A DNA stretch of 64,000 nt from Chamaecyparis obtusa (taxonomy: Eukaryota > Streptophyta > Pinopsida > Cupressales > Cupressaceae), in the NCBI GenBank assembly GCA_027943335.1, contig BSBK01006025.1:248001-312000 (forward strand), given 5' to 3'. The position numbers and the translations under genes are program-made. Below the pieces are notes generated by a model. The model was not told the origin of the DNA. It worked only from the letters and a program-made list of their open reading frames with translations, and did not search any database. Within the stretch, counting starts at the first letter, position 1; each line of letters begins with the position of its first letter. Positions 12,644-24,688 of the stretch are shown piece after piece.

Positions 12644-12661
12644 GCCCCACGGTGGGCACCA
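12644..12661 (-). promoter_or_regulatory. primer binding site, tRNA-Lys type (element A)
   Basis: Minus strand TGGTGCCCACCGTGGGGC, 4 bases inside the LTR end. From memory of plant tRNA-Lys(CUU), its 3' end pairs with TGGCGCCCACCGTGGGGC. A differs by one CpG-type transition. E1 and E2 each have a different single change from the same consensus. Confidence 0.75.
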
Positions 12662-12665
12662 AAAA

Positions 12666-13599
12666 TGTACACACTAAATAGTGCACTTCTCTAAGTCATT
12701 ACTTCCAAGGGAATCGATGAATGGGAAACCTTGAGAAAGCGACCTAGAGCTCCCTAGGCATGGAGTCACAAGGATGTTGATGGTGCTCTCAGCTAGAGCT
12801 ATTGAAGCATGCAACCTTGCTAGTAAACTACACAATGGGAGATTCAAAGATACAAGGGCAAGAATGCCAATATCCTCAAGAATCAAGAATGGAAAGGCAA
12901 TGCAATGCAAGCTATGCTATGAATGAAGATGCAAGATAAACTACGAAAGGAAAGTATTACAAACCCTTGCTAATTAAGCTATGTGAGCTAATATAAAGCA
13001 TAAAGGAAACTAAGCTAGATGCCATGAAAGCTATTATGTAAGAAATGAAACTAGAATGTAAGAATGATCTCCAAAAGCTCCAAAGTCTCCAAGAAATCCT
13101 GTAGCATAAGGTTAGTATTCAAAAGATGGATCTAAGAATGAGAAGAGAGCTCTCCTTTTAAATGAATTGAAAAGGAATGGACCATGGAGATTAAGAGGCA
13201 AAAGATTTAATCAAGGGTGGAGCATCAAGGAGGAGCAATCCACATGCACAAATATCTTCCAATGAGAAAATAAGAGTTGACTTTTGTGTCCATATGAGAC
13301 AAAAAGTGTTTTTCTTCTTTTTATAAAATAAGAATAATGTTTTATTTGTGCAACTTAGGATAAGAGGAAAAGTGGGGGCTTTTTATTTAATAAAAGGGGA
13401 GGAAATTCTTTTTAAATAAATAAAGACTTAGGATAAAATGGTTAGCCCAAGGCAAATAATCAAAAATGATAAAATGGGATTTGATCAAAGAAATTGATAT
13501 AATTGAAAAATGCTGATTTTCTAAAAATACTGATTCAGGGATTTGATAAATTGTTGAATGGGGGCCCAAAGTCTAGGCGACCATTTTAGGGTGCATACA
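12666..13599 (-). repeat. 5' LTR of element A
   Basis: On the minus strand it begins TGTATGCACCCTAAAATGG at 13599 and ends GTGTACA at 12666, with TG/CA ends and the primer site 4 bases further on. The partner LTR is off-window, so the outer limit is inferred from the TG start. A TTTAAAAGG box on the minus strand near 13155-13165 could be the TATA box. Confidence 0.65.
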
Positions 13600-14704
13600 G
13601 TACCATAAGGTATCCATAAATCTACATCCACTACACATGTCATAGGGTATGTAATACAATAACCGAAAAGAAGTACACATGATATCTCTGAAGAACTGAT
13701 ACAAATATATAGGAGCACAAAGAAGAAGATGAAGAAGAGTACAACTTCAACAATGATGATCAAGAAGGAACAACTGCCACAGGGATCATCCAGCACTGGT
13801 ACATGAATGTCAAAATCTCAAATGGTAAAAGAATCACTACCACCTGACCTCATGAACCTAAATGGTCCACTCTCACCATGCTGAGGAGATAACAATAGAT
13901 CCCACTCAAATAACAAACACAAAAGAAAGGATAAAAAACCACTAAGCAAGAGGATTTTGAAAGCTCTCTAACTCAAGGTAAACAAAATATAGCAAGGTAA
14001 GAATCACTAATCTAGTGGCATCCGACACATGTAGAATAACTAGACTATGCATAGGAAGGTGTCATCATGTACGTCTAACCTTTGAGTCTTGTCCTGGTAA
14101 TCACTCTGGCACTCAAGTGACCATACACAAATCAATGACTCCTCGTACAAACAAAGTCATTAACTATGCTAGACACACCTCTCAAGGCTACCAACATCAT
14201 CTCCATTCCCATTTTAGTCTGTACTAGCACTCAAGCATGGGTGAGGAACCATATCTTATTAAGTTCATTTAATTCCCCTTAATTTTATTAGGTTATCACT
14301 TGATTACAAATACTTACAATAAGTGATCCTGGCAACCATTTGTGGGCCCTGGCGCTTATTGCAAGCCACCCCCTACTACATATCTAGGTAAACTACCCTA
14401 GGCTCAAAAATCTCACATAGATCACAAGATGATAATAATGTCCCTCAGGACTGTTCCACAAAATAACAGGGACACACTGGTTCTCACATAACCATAATAT
14501 AACAAAACACTCTCCAAGTGTTCACAAAAGAATATACACCCAATCCCATGGATCAGACATAAAAAGTCAACACCATATTCTCCTCTATAGAATATGAAGA
14601 AAAAATCAATACAACATGAACTCAAATGGTCAAGTCAGGGTATAATCAGAATACACACACACATCAAAACATAATGTTGAAAATGTAACCAACTAACACA
14701 TACC
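13600..14704. other. unassigned non-coding interval between A and D0
   Basis: No gene, LTR pair or recognised repeat. It has some more GC-rich stretches (14080-14120, 14335-14375) and a minus-strand G-rich run near 14370. It may be the target into which A or D0 inserted, or more of D0. I cannot align it to C or to the D0 interior. Confidence 0.3.
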
Positions 14705-17050
14705 CTGGCCTCTATTTTTCCCCTAGGTCATCGAGTGCCCGATATCACAATATGCACAAGAAGACAGTACAGGAACGAAGAATACAACACTCACATCATA
14801 AAGTACTGAAATTGAACCATAAGGATTTTAATTCCACATTGAATATAATTGAATCCACATATAGAAATGTGTAAACCTACTAGGAGAATGTAAACACAAA
14901 CATTACAATATTGCCATAAATAAAAGAATATTCCCCATAGACTACCTAGGGATCTAACAAAGTCAAAATGCCCAATTTCAATAGATACACATCAATTACC
15001 AATATGTTTTCAAATTCAGTACATTTCATTACGTATATTTATACATCCTAGTTATCATATCTCTGTTGCATTTGATAATTAAAACCAAAGGCCTAATTTA
15101 ATTTAAATTTTAAAATTAGAAATCAAATCACATATAAGCATATTTTGACGTATAAATATATGTGTATAGGCCGAGAACAAATAAACTAGCTATTAATTCA
15201 TATGTAGTAAAAGTTCACTAAATTAAAATAAAATTAAATCTAAAACAAAACATGTAGATTTAATTTAATTTTATAAAAAAAGATTAAATTTATACTACAA
15301 ATTAATATAAAAATAACCTTTAAAATAAATACTACTTAATTCCAATAACAATTATTAAAATTAAACAATATCAACACACACAAATTCAATTAAATTAGAT
15401 TAATAAATTAATTAAACCAAATTAACCAAATTATAAAACTAATTAAGTGGACAAAATTAATTAAACTTAATTAATAAATAAAATTAATTAAATTAATTAA
15501 CAAATAAAAAATAAACTAAATTAATTTATAAAAATAAAATTGAATTAAATTAATTTAGAAAAAAAATTAAATTAAACTAAAATCATAAATTAAAATTTTA
15601 AATAAAATTAAAATAATTAAAAAGTTTGTTTTAAAGGGGGGGGGGGGGACTAGGCCTACGCCCAGCCCTTTCCTACCGTGTACCTATACACGGTACACTG
15701 CGTAGGCCTGCGCAGTACCCTGCGCACGCAAGTCTATGCGTGGCAAGTCTGCACTATCTTGGGGGGGTGTTGGGGGGTTGGTGGCCCCCACCCCAATAAA
15801 ATCATAACTTAAAATTTTAAATAAAATTAAAATAATTAAAAAGCTTGTTTTAAGAGGGGGGACTGGGCCCACGCCCACCCCTTTTCTACTGTGTACCTAT
15901 AAATGGTACATTGTGTAGGCCTGTGCAATACCCTGCGCACGCTGGTCTGCGCGTGGCAAGTCTGTGCTACCGTGGGGGGTTGTGGGGTTGGTGGCCCCCA
16001 CCCCAATAAAATTTTTATTTTTATTTTTTTATATTTTCTTTTTTTAAAATAAAACAAATCATTTTTGTAATGCACTTTTTTTAATTATTATTTAATAATT
16101 TCTGAAAAAAGGAAAATAAACATAAAGGAGATGTATATTTTATTTTTTAAAGACATTCACATGCAATTAAATTGATTTGGACTTTTCTCATTTTTTGTCT
16201 TTTACCAGTACTAATGACAGTATTTTTTATTAAAAAAAATAGAGGATAATACATATTTTTCAAAATTGACTTTCCTACCAAAATTGGGTTTTTTTCCTCT
16301 AACAATTGATTTTCTCTATCAAATGTAAATTTAATTACAAACCCTGTAGTCCAGAATTAATTTATTGATTTCTAGGAAAACTATAAAGAATCTTTCAATG
16401 AAATTTTGCCAGCATAACACTACTATGATAAAATTTAATAAATACATAAAAATCAACTAAACTAGGGTTTTCTAAATGCCCAGAACAGTGAAAACACTAG
16501 ATCTAGTTACAGAGATAAATTAAAATTGTGTAAACAAGAAAAGTCAAATAAATGCAAGATCAATCTAACAGGCGGGATTTCAAAGCCTACCTTGGATCCA
16601 AAGCTAGAAACTGAAATGAAAACCCTTTGAAGATCTGTAAACCCAAATTCCTCTAAGGATAGATTCAACCTACAGATCTGAATCTACAATGAACGCAACA
16701 CCAAGAATTCCAGATGCACAATGTAGCCAAAACAACAAGCAATCACAACAACCAAATTCTCCAAAATCCAAAACACACAAGCTCTCCCAGAATTCTCCTC
16801 CAAAACCTGTCTAATCCTAAAATGAATGCAATTCCCCCTAATAGGGATTCAATTCCCCATTTCATGCAACCCTAAAGATAACTCAACATCTAACTCCCAC
16901 ATCAACTCCAAATTAGAAATTGAAAATAAATCTTAATTAATAATTAAAAATACTTTTCATGCACAACTCAACATTGACTTTTTGAAACAAATTGATAACT
17001 TTTGAGAACAATTCAATGTTCAATGATGCACATGTTATAATTTAAATATG
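14705..17050 (-). repeat. left terminal repeat of D0, first part
   Basis: Aligns by eye with 53118-55240: the same AT-rich blocks, a GC-rich patch, then a conserved stretch (16560-16870 against 54730-55050) that is intron- or leader-like. It stops at 17050, where E1 inserted in the sequence AAATATG. The uninterrupted equivalent reads through at about 55235-55245. It carries an extra 219-bp duplication that the right copy lacks. Confidence 0.8.
15581..16018. repeat. 219-bp tandem duplication containing a GC-rich patch
   Basis: Two copies, 15581-15799 and 15800-16018. Each has AT-rich sequence, a G run, then about 150 bp rich in GC with TGCGCAGG/CCTGCGCA-like words and CCCCACCCC. The right repeat of D0 has one copy (about 53980-54180), so the duplication arose after D0 inserted or in only one LTR. 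Confidence 0.8.
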
Positions 17051-17917
17051 TGTAATCACCTAAAAATGGACAAAGACAATTAAATGATAAATCAAGTCAA
17101 ATCAAAGCAAATCGAGGATAAAATTGGATCAATTGAATCACAATGCATAATTATCCAATCAAAATTAAAATCAAGTCTTAATTCGAGATAAATCAAAATT
17201 GAGAGTGTTTTAATCAAATGCTATCAAATCAAAATACAATTAAATCATTTAATTGTATAGTCTTGGATTAAATCAAATTCAACCCATTCAAGGGGTACAT
17301 GGCTAAAATAAATCAATTAATAAATCTTAATTACTCTCAACAACCACAAAGGGAGGAAATTGAATCAATCAATGAGATTTAAGAAAAGGCATTCACATGG
17401 ATCAAGCCAAATTCAATCTCAATCACTCAAAGTGAAAGAGAATCTTGTCCATTGATCTTGTCTACTTGTCCCAAGCTTTGAGGACACAAACTTTGCATTG
17501 TCTTCAAAGGGTGGAACCAAAGACTCAACCAAGGTTTAATCATGATCAACTGCACTACACCCCCTACCATTGGGAAAATCTATAAAAGGAAGACCAAATT
17601 CCTCATAATCATCAACCACACATCTGAGAATTGCATTAAACTTCTTGCAATTTGAGTTTAGAAAGGCATTTGAGAGCTTAATTAGCATTTACTTTGATAT
17701 AATTGTTATCTTTAGCTTGTTTATCTTATCATTCTCATTCTAGGACTGTCATTAATGGAAGCTTGTTGAGAGTTTCTATTAACATCTTAGTTAGAGAGCC
17801 ATAGGATGCTCAATTGATCATTAATTTGTTAAATAGTTTCTCTATTGTGGTTTATTTAGTTTCTATTTCATTTATTGTTCAACATTAATTCTATGAAGAT
17901 GCTTTTTCTAGTATACA
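17051..17917 (+). repeat. 5' LTR of E1
   Basis: TGTAATCACC start, GTATACA end; 867 bp. TATAAAA at 17581-17587 with the transcription start expected about 30 bp later. It matches 50485-51358 throughout. Confidence 0.93.
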
Positions 17918-17920
17918 AAA

Positions 17921-17938
17921 TGGCACCCACCGTGGGGC
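17921..17938 (+). promoter_or_regulatory. primer binding site of E1
   Basis: TGGCACCCACCGTGGGGC, three bases after the LTR. One CpG-type change from the inferred tRNA-Lys(CUU) complement. Confidence 0.8.
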
Positions 17939-18145
17939 AGAATGCTTCACTTTGCTAAATGTATGGAAATTTATCATTATTATCAAGTTTGCACATGTTT
18001 AACCCTCGGCTTTTTCAGGAAACAACACTTTTGATAGATTAAGCAGTGTTTTTACCCGGTTAAATGGTGCTTTTGATAACTGTTCTAGTGCTTCTACGAC
18101 AAAGTTGTGTGCCTTTGCGTCAATCTGTAGTGCTTTTATAATTTA
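17939..18145 (+). repeat. start of the E1 leader with GCGCTTTTGC-type repeats
   Basis: About 200 bp of leader with several degenerate copies (AACACTTTTGA, AGTGTTTTTAC, GTGCTTCTA, GTGCCTTTGCG, GTGCTTTTA). It is cut at 18145 by E2 and continues from 35773. The E2 leader aligns across this junction. Confidence 0.75.
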
Positions 18146-19032
18146 TGTAATCACCTGAAAATGGACAAAGACTAAATGAAAGCAAATTGAGTCAAATCAA
18201 GGCAAATCAAGGACATAATTGAATCAATTGAATCACAATGCATAATTAACCAATCAAAATGAAAATTGAATCTTAATTCAATCAAAATCAAAATTGAGAG
18301 CACTTTCATCAAGTGAAATCAAATCAAAATACAATTAATTCAATTAATTGTATAGTCTTAGATTAAATTAAATTCAACCCATTCAAGGGGTACATGGCTA
18401 AACAAATTCATTTAAATCAATTAATATATCCTATTTACTCACAACAACCACAAAGAGAGGAAAATCAATCAACCAATGAGAGTAAAGGAAAGGCATTCAC
18501 ATGGATCAAGCCAAATTCAATCTCATTCACTCAAAGTGAAAAGGAATCTTGACCATTGATCTTGTCTACTTGTCCCAAGCTTTGAGGACACAAACTTTGC
18601 TTTGTCTTCAAAGGGTGGAACCAAGGACTCAACCAAGTTTTAACCATGATCATTTTCAACTACACCCCCTACCATTGGAAAATCTATAAAAGGAAGGCCT
18701 AATTCCTTCATAATTATCATCCACACATCTGAGAATTGCATTGAGCCTCTTGCAATTTGAGCTTAGAAAGGCATTTGAGAAGCATTTTAGCATTTACTTT
18801 GATCTAATTGTTAGCTCTAGCATCATTATCTTTATCATTCTCATTCTAGGACTGTCATTAATGGAAGCTTGTTGAGAGCTATTCATTAACAATCTTGGTT
18901 AGAGAGCCATAGGATGCTCAATTAGTCATTATTTTTCTAAATAGTTTCTCTATTGCTTTGTGGTTGTATTTATTTACTATTTTCAATTATTGATTAACCT
19001 TAATTCTATGAAGGCACTTTCCCTAGTGTACA
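18146..19032 (+). repeat. 5' LTR of E2
   Basis: TGTAATCACC start, GTGTACA end; 887 bp. TATAAA at 18685-18690. It matches 34879-35767 with few differences. Confidence 0.93.
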
Positions 19033-19035
19033 AAA

Positions 19036-19053
19036 TGGCGCCCACCATGGGGC
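19036..19053 (+). promoter_or_regulatory. primer binding site of E2
   Basis: TGGCGCCCACCATGGGGC, three bases after the LTR. One CpG-type change from the inferred tRNA-Lys(CUU) complement. Confidence 0.82.
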
Positions 19054-19137
19054 AGAATGCTCTACTTCATTAATCATACATAAATTTTGCATCATTTTCA
19101 AATTTGCATATCATTAACCCTTGACTTTTTTAGGAAG

Positions 19138-19516
19138 TAGCGCTTCTGCCACTTTAAGCAGCGCTTTTGCAAGAAGAAACAACACTTTCAATCACTATTC
19201 TGGTGCTTCTTCGGCAAAGTTGTGTGCCTTTGCGTTGATCTATAATGCCTTTGTGATTCATGTCTTCGGTCTCCTTATCTTTCAGAGCTTCCACATCGTG
19301 AAAGGATGCTTTGCTCCTGACTACTAGGCACTTTTACTTCTTTTCTCAGTGCTTTTACATAAATTTTACTGCCTTTACTTAATCCAGTAGCACTTTTAAG
19401 AGTTATTTGTGTGCTTTTGCAGTTTACTGACAGAATTAAATAGCACTTTTAATCTGATTAGTTGCACTTTTGAGCAATAAAATAGCACTTTTAATTAATT
19501 CTGGTGCGCTTTTGCA
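19138..19516 (+). repeat. leader array of GCGCTTTTGC-type repeats (E2)
   Basis: About 15 degenerate copies (GCGCTTCTGC, GCGCTTTTGC, GTGCCTTTGC, GCACTTTTA and similar) spaced roughly 20-35 bp apart. The last copy is followed by AAAATTTTAGG. The same motif and the same trailing sequence occur, in the sense direction of the antisense gene, in its first intron (33595-33950). Confidence 0.8.
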
Positions 19517-19570
19517 AAATTTTAGGAATTAATTAATCTGACTGTGGCAAAATGAATTTTAATCTGCAAG

Positions 19571-19782
19571 ATGACGGGGCATAAAAAGGTGAGAAAGCCA
19601 GAGACAAAATTCAATCAAGAGGGTAAAGCTTTGGCCAAAAGATCAAGGAGAACATAGCTCATATCAAGGCGATTCTTGAAACAACACAAGAAGAAGATAA
19701 TCAAGTATATCAAAAATATCTTGCTGTTATTGAAGCATATAAATCAAAATTTGTATCTCTAAATTGGATTTTTAGTCCTTAA
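19571..19782 (+). pseudogene. small lysine-rich leader ORF of E2, frameshifted
   Basis: Homologue of the intact leader ORF of E1. It starts MTGHKKVRKPETKFNQEGKA, directly after an AG. A one-base loss in an A run near 19638 shifts it into a stop at 19655-19657. The remaining homology (YQKYLAVIEAYKSKFVSLNW in another frame) runs to 19782. Function unknown. Confidence 0.6.
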
Positions 19783-20818
19783 GTTCAAGTTTTTCCTTAA
19801 AACTTTGCAATTAAGGTGCTTAAAAGTTCAATACATTATTGGTTGCTTCATTCATTTTGCTTTGATTTTTCCTCATTGTGATTGTTGGTGTTGACTAACT
19901 TGTTGGAGGACAAGCACATTTGGAGGAGGAAGGTGAGTTGAAAATCAATGACAAAAACCTTTCAAAAATGCCCCTAGCTTAGGCTAGCTACAAAAGAAAA
20001 AGGTATTTCTCTATTTGAGCTTGCACTTGATTAAATTATGGCATTCTTTTGACATAAGCTTAAGATAAAATAGGAAATGAATTACACACTTCAATTTTAA
20101 GAATCTGCTTGTCAAGAGATTGGAAAGAACCAACGTGTGTTTAAGTGTGTGGAACAAAGAAAGACAATAGGGATATGCTCTTCACTCTTTGAGTGAAACA
20201 AACTCCCAAACTTGTCGGCCTAAGTTCATTTCTTGTTTTTCATATACATGCTAGAGCAATAGTGGGCTCGCCTCCCAAGTTTTCCTTAATGAGGCTAGTG
20301 AGAGGGATAACCCAAAGTGGGATATGCTCACTTTCACTGCGGGAATCCAACCCACTCTAAAATGAAACGCATGTAATGGGGTACATGACAAATGGATTTT
20401 AATTTCTCAACCTTCCTCTAGTAGTCCTCATGGATTGCACAAAATTGTACTTCAGTGTGTGTGGGAAGCCTCCTAACATACTTGGAGGATGAGAGATTGA
20501 AGTCTATTTGAATGGAATATATACTAAATCCTTGATAAAATAAAAAGACCACCTTTTAGAGTCATGTTTATGAACCAAATCTTGTGCTAGGTAGGTGCTT
20601 GAAGTGCATTCTTGTGAAAAACTTGTGATAACATTCTTCAAATCAAACATTTTATGTTTAAGTGGGTAAAAAGAAACAAGTGAATGCGTGATTGTTGTGT
20701 TTGCAATACATAAACAAGTGAGAGATATCCATTGAAAATTATCTTATATTTTTAAATCTCTTCAATAAAAATCAACATTTTTTGAATCAAGGATCATTCC
20801 AAAACAAACCCTTGTTGG
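19783..20818 (+). other. second leader segment of E2
   Basis: About 1 kb of conserved non-coding DNA between the small ORF and gag, closely matching 36279-37368 in E1. No gene. It may be an untranslated leader or an intron; I see no decisive splice pair. Confidence 0.5.
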
Positions 20819-22297
20819 ATGTCAGTTTCCACACGGTCGCAAACATATAGGGGATCATTACCAGGAGATAGCACTATCTTTGCAAACCCAAGGCAAGAAG
20901 TGGAGTACCAAAGTGTGTTCAAAGATCCTAATCAAGAAGAAATTTTCACGAACCTGTTTGAACCAAGACTTGGAGAGATGGGTGATATGAATTCAGCCTA
21001 TCACAATATCAATAATGCCAACTATAATCCTAAGGAGACACTTGAGGAAAGGGTTGATAAATCTTCCCAAGACAATGATTTCCTAGAGGTTATGGATAAA
21101 TTAATAGACAAAGATAGGGAGAACTTCTTCCTAAACCTAGCACAAAAGGGGGTAAAGCTGCCCTATGACTTTGATATTGACCAACTTAAGAAAGACCAAC
21201 ACCAAGATGATCCTATGAATGTTATGACTAGGTAAATTAAGGCCTTCCAAGAGAAAATTGATACCATGAAGAAGGCAGCCGAACCTAAGGCCTTTTCCAT
21301 AGAAGCTTTGTGTCATTTTCCTTTCGACAAAAGTTTAGCAATGGTATCTTTTCCTTTCAATACCATCTTTCCTAAATATGATAAATACATGGGTAAAATA
21401 GACCCACAGGACCATTTAAGGGAATTTTGTGCCCTAAGCATAGAGTTCATGCACAATGATACTTACCTAATGAGACTCTTTCCTAGAAGCTTAGGAGGTC
21501 CCGCAATGGAGTGGTTTTCAAAACTAACCCCCGAAATAAAGTCTTTTGAGGAGTTAGCCTCCAAGTTCATAACCCATTACTCTTACAACATTGAGCACAA
21601 AATTACTATGCTCAAGTTATGTGATACCAAACAGAAAGATGGGGAGTCCTTCTTAGGATTCCTACAAAGGTGGAGAACCATTTTCACAAGGTATCCATGA
21701 AGTATCCCAGAGAAAGAGAAGATGGAAATCTTCACTAACAATTTGACCTCAGAAATGAATTATAGATTACAACTTCAATGTCCCCCAACATTTGCAAAAC
21801 TCATTGAAAATGGGATAAAGATTGAAGATGTCTTGGTCAAAAGAGGTGAAGTTAAATTATTTAAGGATAACAAATCCAACAATAATAACAACAACAATAA
21901 TTATGTGCCTAAGTATTTCAATAATCAAGGGTCCAAAAATAACAATGATAAATCTAAATCATGGATGAAGAATAACAATAAAAACCTTGTAAATGATGGA
22001 TTTGTGGAGGCACACAACTTAAAGTCTACCCGTTTTATACTACCATATGGAGCTAATTCTTCAAATAATGTCAATCAATCAAGTAAAGCTCCATTTAATG
22101 CCAATAATTCCAACAACAATCCCAACACTTCTAAAAATAAGACTTGGGATAAATCAAAATCAAACTCCAATTATAATAAAATGAAATTCACCTATTCAGG
22201 TGAACCTTTGGAGAATGTACTAAGCACCTTGTTGGCCAATCAAGTTATCATGTTAGCTGACATATCAAGTTATGAACCCGAAGTCAAACCTCATTAG
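20819..22297 (+). pseudogene. gag of E2
   Basis: Starts MSVSTRSQTYRGSLPGDSTI. Conserved capsid motif NDTYLMRLFPRSLGGPAMEW at about 21460-21520, followed by an asparagine-rich linker (21880-22170). In-frame stops: TAA at 21233, TGA at 21698, TAG at 22295 (from the tryptophan that E1 keeps). The first two are at the same codons as stops in E1. Family role: forms the virus-like particle. Without readthrough, no full-length Gag can be made. Confidence 0.88.
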
Positions 22298-23690
22298 TGG
22301 AATGCATCTCATCATTGTGAATATCATCAAAAAAGAGGTCATCCAACCAATGAGTGTATGAGGTTGAAGCACTTAGTGCAAGATCTAATTGATAATAAAA
22401 CCATCAAAATTGAAGGGCCTCAAAACAATGAGGACCACACAGCCTACAAGAACCCCTTTTTGAATCATGAAAAGGGTGAGTCATCTAATCAAACTCAAAA
22501 GAAGGGTAATGAGAAAGTGAACTTTTCTCACACATATGATAACACAATAAACACTTTACAAGAAGATCAAACCATAAATGTTATCATAGTAAAAGATAAG
22601 TCAAGGGAAGTATCATCAAATGTTGTCACTAGGGGGCAAGCATCAAAAATTGTCTTACCTATTAATGCTCCAAAAGTGGTGATATCAAACCAAGCTTCAA
22701 CATCATCATCAAAGAAATACAACTTGGTAGATCAATTGCAAAGAACTCCTACTAAAATTTCTATTCTTGAGCTGCTCAAACTATCACCAATCAATAAGGA
22801 TATCTTGGAAAAAGCCTTGTTGGAAACAAATGTGCCTCTAAATTTGGAGGTAGACAAATTCCAAAATATGGTAGGGAACCTAATCGCACCTCATTACCTA
22901 TCATTTTTTGAACAAGATGACATGTCTCTTAATCATCCCCAAAATATGCCCTTACACATAGAAGTGTTGATCCACAAGCATAGGGTAAAAAGAGTCCTTA
23001 TAGATGGAGGTGTTGGCCTAAATATTTGTACCCTTAGCTTGGTAAAAGCCCTAGGATTTTCTGAGGAGGCTATTGACCCAAAGAATAAAATAACCATAAA
23101 AGCCTATGATGATGAAGAAAGAGCATCAAGAGGAGTTATAGTCTTACCCATAAGAGTTGGTCCCATGCAAAAAGAGACCATATGCCAAGTGTTAGAACTA
23201 AAATTGACTTACAATATTTTGTTAGGAAGGCCATGGATCCACAAAATGCAAGTCATGCCTTCAACTTATCATCAATGCTTAAAGTTCCCATATCTAGGTC
23301 AAGAGATAATGGTAAGTGGAGACCTCAATCCATTCCAATATTGTAATAATGTCAAGCCTATCAATGACTCCCTAGTCCCACATAATATTGAAGGGTCTAT
23401 ACAAATGGAACAAGGTCAAAATTCTAAGAACACTTCTTGGTTGAAGGGAAAACAAAGATGGAAGAAGAAGTTATTATTGAAGACAAATCAAAACTCATTA
23501 ACCCAACTACTTCGACTAAAGGAAAAGAGAGGGTTGACGAGGATAACATTATTGAAGAAATAAAAGAAGATCACATACAAGCTACTCAAGTATTCACCAA
23601 AGAGGCCCATTATCAAAAGATGGACCAAATGATGAAAATTTTTGATAAACAATGTAAGATTAAGAAAAAGGGAATAGGTGAATACTCCTT
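22298..23690 (+). pseudogene. nucleocapsid knuckle and protease of E2
   Basis: Knuckle C-x2-H-x4-H-x4-C (CEYHQKRGHPTNEC) near 22317-22358. Protease site VLIDGGVGLNICTLSLVKAL with catalytic aspartate at about 23000, then NILLGRPWIHKMQ. A one-base loss near 23450 shifts the frame; the original frame continues (MEEEVIIEDKSKLINPTTST) to 23690, where the TIR element interrupts it. Confidence 0.82.
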
Positions 23691-24684
23691 GGGTGAACCC
23701 ACAATAGTGGGTTACACTTTTTTGCCTAAACAAATACCGAACTCTACATTTTTTAAAAAAAATTCAGATTCAGATGCATATTGTCGTTAAACCATTTGAA
23801 ATCATAAGATGAAGTAAATTAGAGTCTTTTATTATTTTCTGTCTAGATTCTAAATATTTTTTTATTTTTTATTTTTTATTTTATTTTTAAAAAAAATTCT
23901 TTCTCCCACAAAAACTGGTATGTTGTTAAAAATGTCATTTTCAAAGAGTTACATTGTTTTCCTAGAGCATAACTTTTATTATAAAATAGATATCAATGTG
24001 ATTCTTTTTAAATTAGTTTTTAAACATCCATACGGAGGGCATGCAATTGGTTTGATGACATTATCATCATTATTTCATATTTTATTAACATTTGAAGTTG
24101 ACTAAACCATAATTTTGACATACCTTGACTACATAGCTTATAACTTGTCGTGTATTTGTCCAATTTCATTTTTATTTTTTTTGATAGAAAGAGAACTTAA
24201 ATACCTAAAGCATGGATATTTTTTAGAATTTTTTTTCTCTTATTTACTATTTTTTCGTAAGCATCAAACATAGAGGTAGACATACGATGAAATATCTATG
24301 TTTAGTAAAACTAAAAAAAAAAGTCATAATAAACTTAATATATATTAACATTATAATCATTGGAAAAAAATTTCTTAGTAGTACCATACTACATAGATAA
24401 GTTTGTCAAATGGATTCATTTTATTTCCCAAAAGATAAAGTCAAAGAGATTTTTTATCAGCATTTTAATTAGTGTGAAGGAGACTCCAATGTAGGTATGA
24501 ATGATGAGTATAGAATCTATATCAATGTTTTTTTTTTCTAAGAGGCTTTGAGCTAACCATTTATAATTAATTCCTTCAAATGGACCCTCTCAAGGCTTAA
24601 ATAATCATATTTTATTAATAATTTGTGATTTCAGCAAAAATCAGCATGTCTAAAAAAGTGTAACCCACTATTGTGGGGTCACCC
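23691..24684. mobile_element. 994-bp TIR element (MITE-like or unclassified DNA transposon) in E2
   Basis: Inverted ends of about 33 bp: left GGGTGAACCCACAATAGTGG, right end the complement of GGGTGACCCCACAATAGTGG, both continuing to ACACTTTTTT. CCTT flanks both sides (23687-23690 and 24685-24688), and the homologous site in E1 (about 40255-40270) is empty. Each TIR contains a palindrome (AACCCAC, AATA, GTGGGTT). The inside is AT-rich with no transposase, so it is non-autonomous. The superfamily is unclear; a 4-bp duplication fits none of the common ones neatly. Confidence 0.85.
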
Positions 24685-24688
24685 CCTT

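Larger units (their letters stand above)
1..13599 (-). mobile_element. Tat-type Ty3/Gypsy retrotransposon A, 3' LTR outside the window
   Basis: Minus-strand element with the order 5' LTR (12666-13599), primer site, 2.5 kb leader, gag, knuckle and protease, G-patch-like segment, RT, RNase H, second RNase H and integrase, ending at 2296. The second RNase H after the normal one is the hallmark of the Tat clade. Left of the integrase come post-pol hairpin repeats and then, on the opposite strand, a TATA box and a first exon like those of the antisense gene in E1. The 3' LTR should lie just left of base 1. Every coding block is cut by stops or frameshifts, so this is a dead copy. LTR limits rest on one copy only. 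The element belongs to a different subfamily from E1 and E2: its gag and LTR differ clearly from theirs. Confidence 0.85.

Noticed and set aside
13600..14704. A further LTR or gene between A and D0
   Set aside because: I found no partner repeat, primer site, PPT-LTR junction or conserved protein.
14700..14712. Target-site duplication for D0
   Set aside because: The right flank CACTA (55982-55986) has no matching 5-mer next to any plausible TG start near 14705. AACTA nearby is only a chance-level near match.
15684..16075. Minus-strand open frames over the GC-rich patch of D0
   Set aside because: They owe their length to tandemly duplicated GC-rich DNA. The single copy in the right repeat does not keep the frame.
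17539..17587. A host promoter at the conserved TATAAAAGG sites (17581, 18685, 35418, 51022)
   Set aside because: All four lie at the same place in E1/E2 LTRs and are the retrotransposon promoters.
23920..24105. A 61-codon open frame in the TIR element as a transposase
   Set aside because: Too short, no catalytic motif, and typical of AT-rich DNA.
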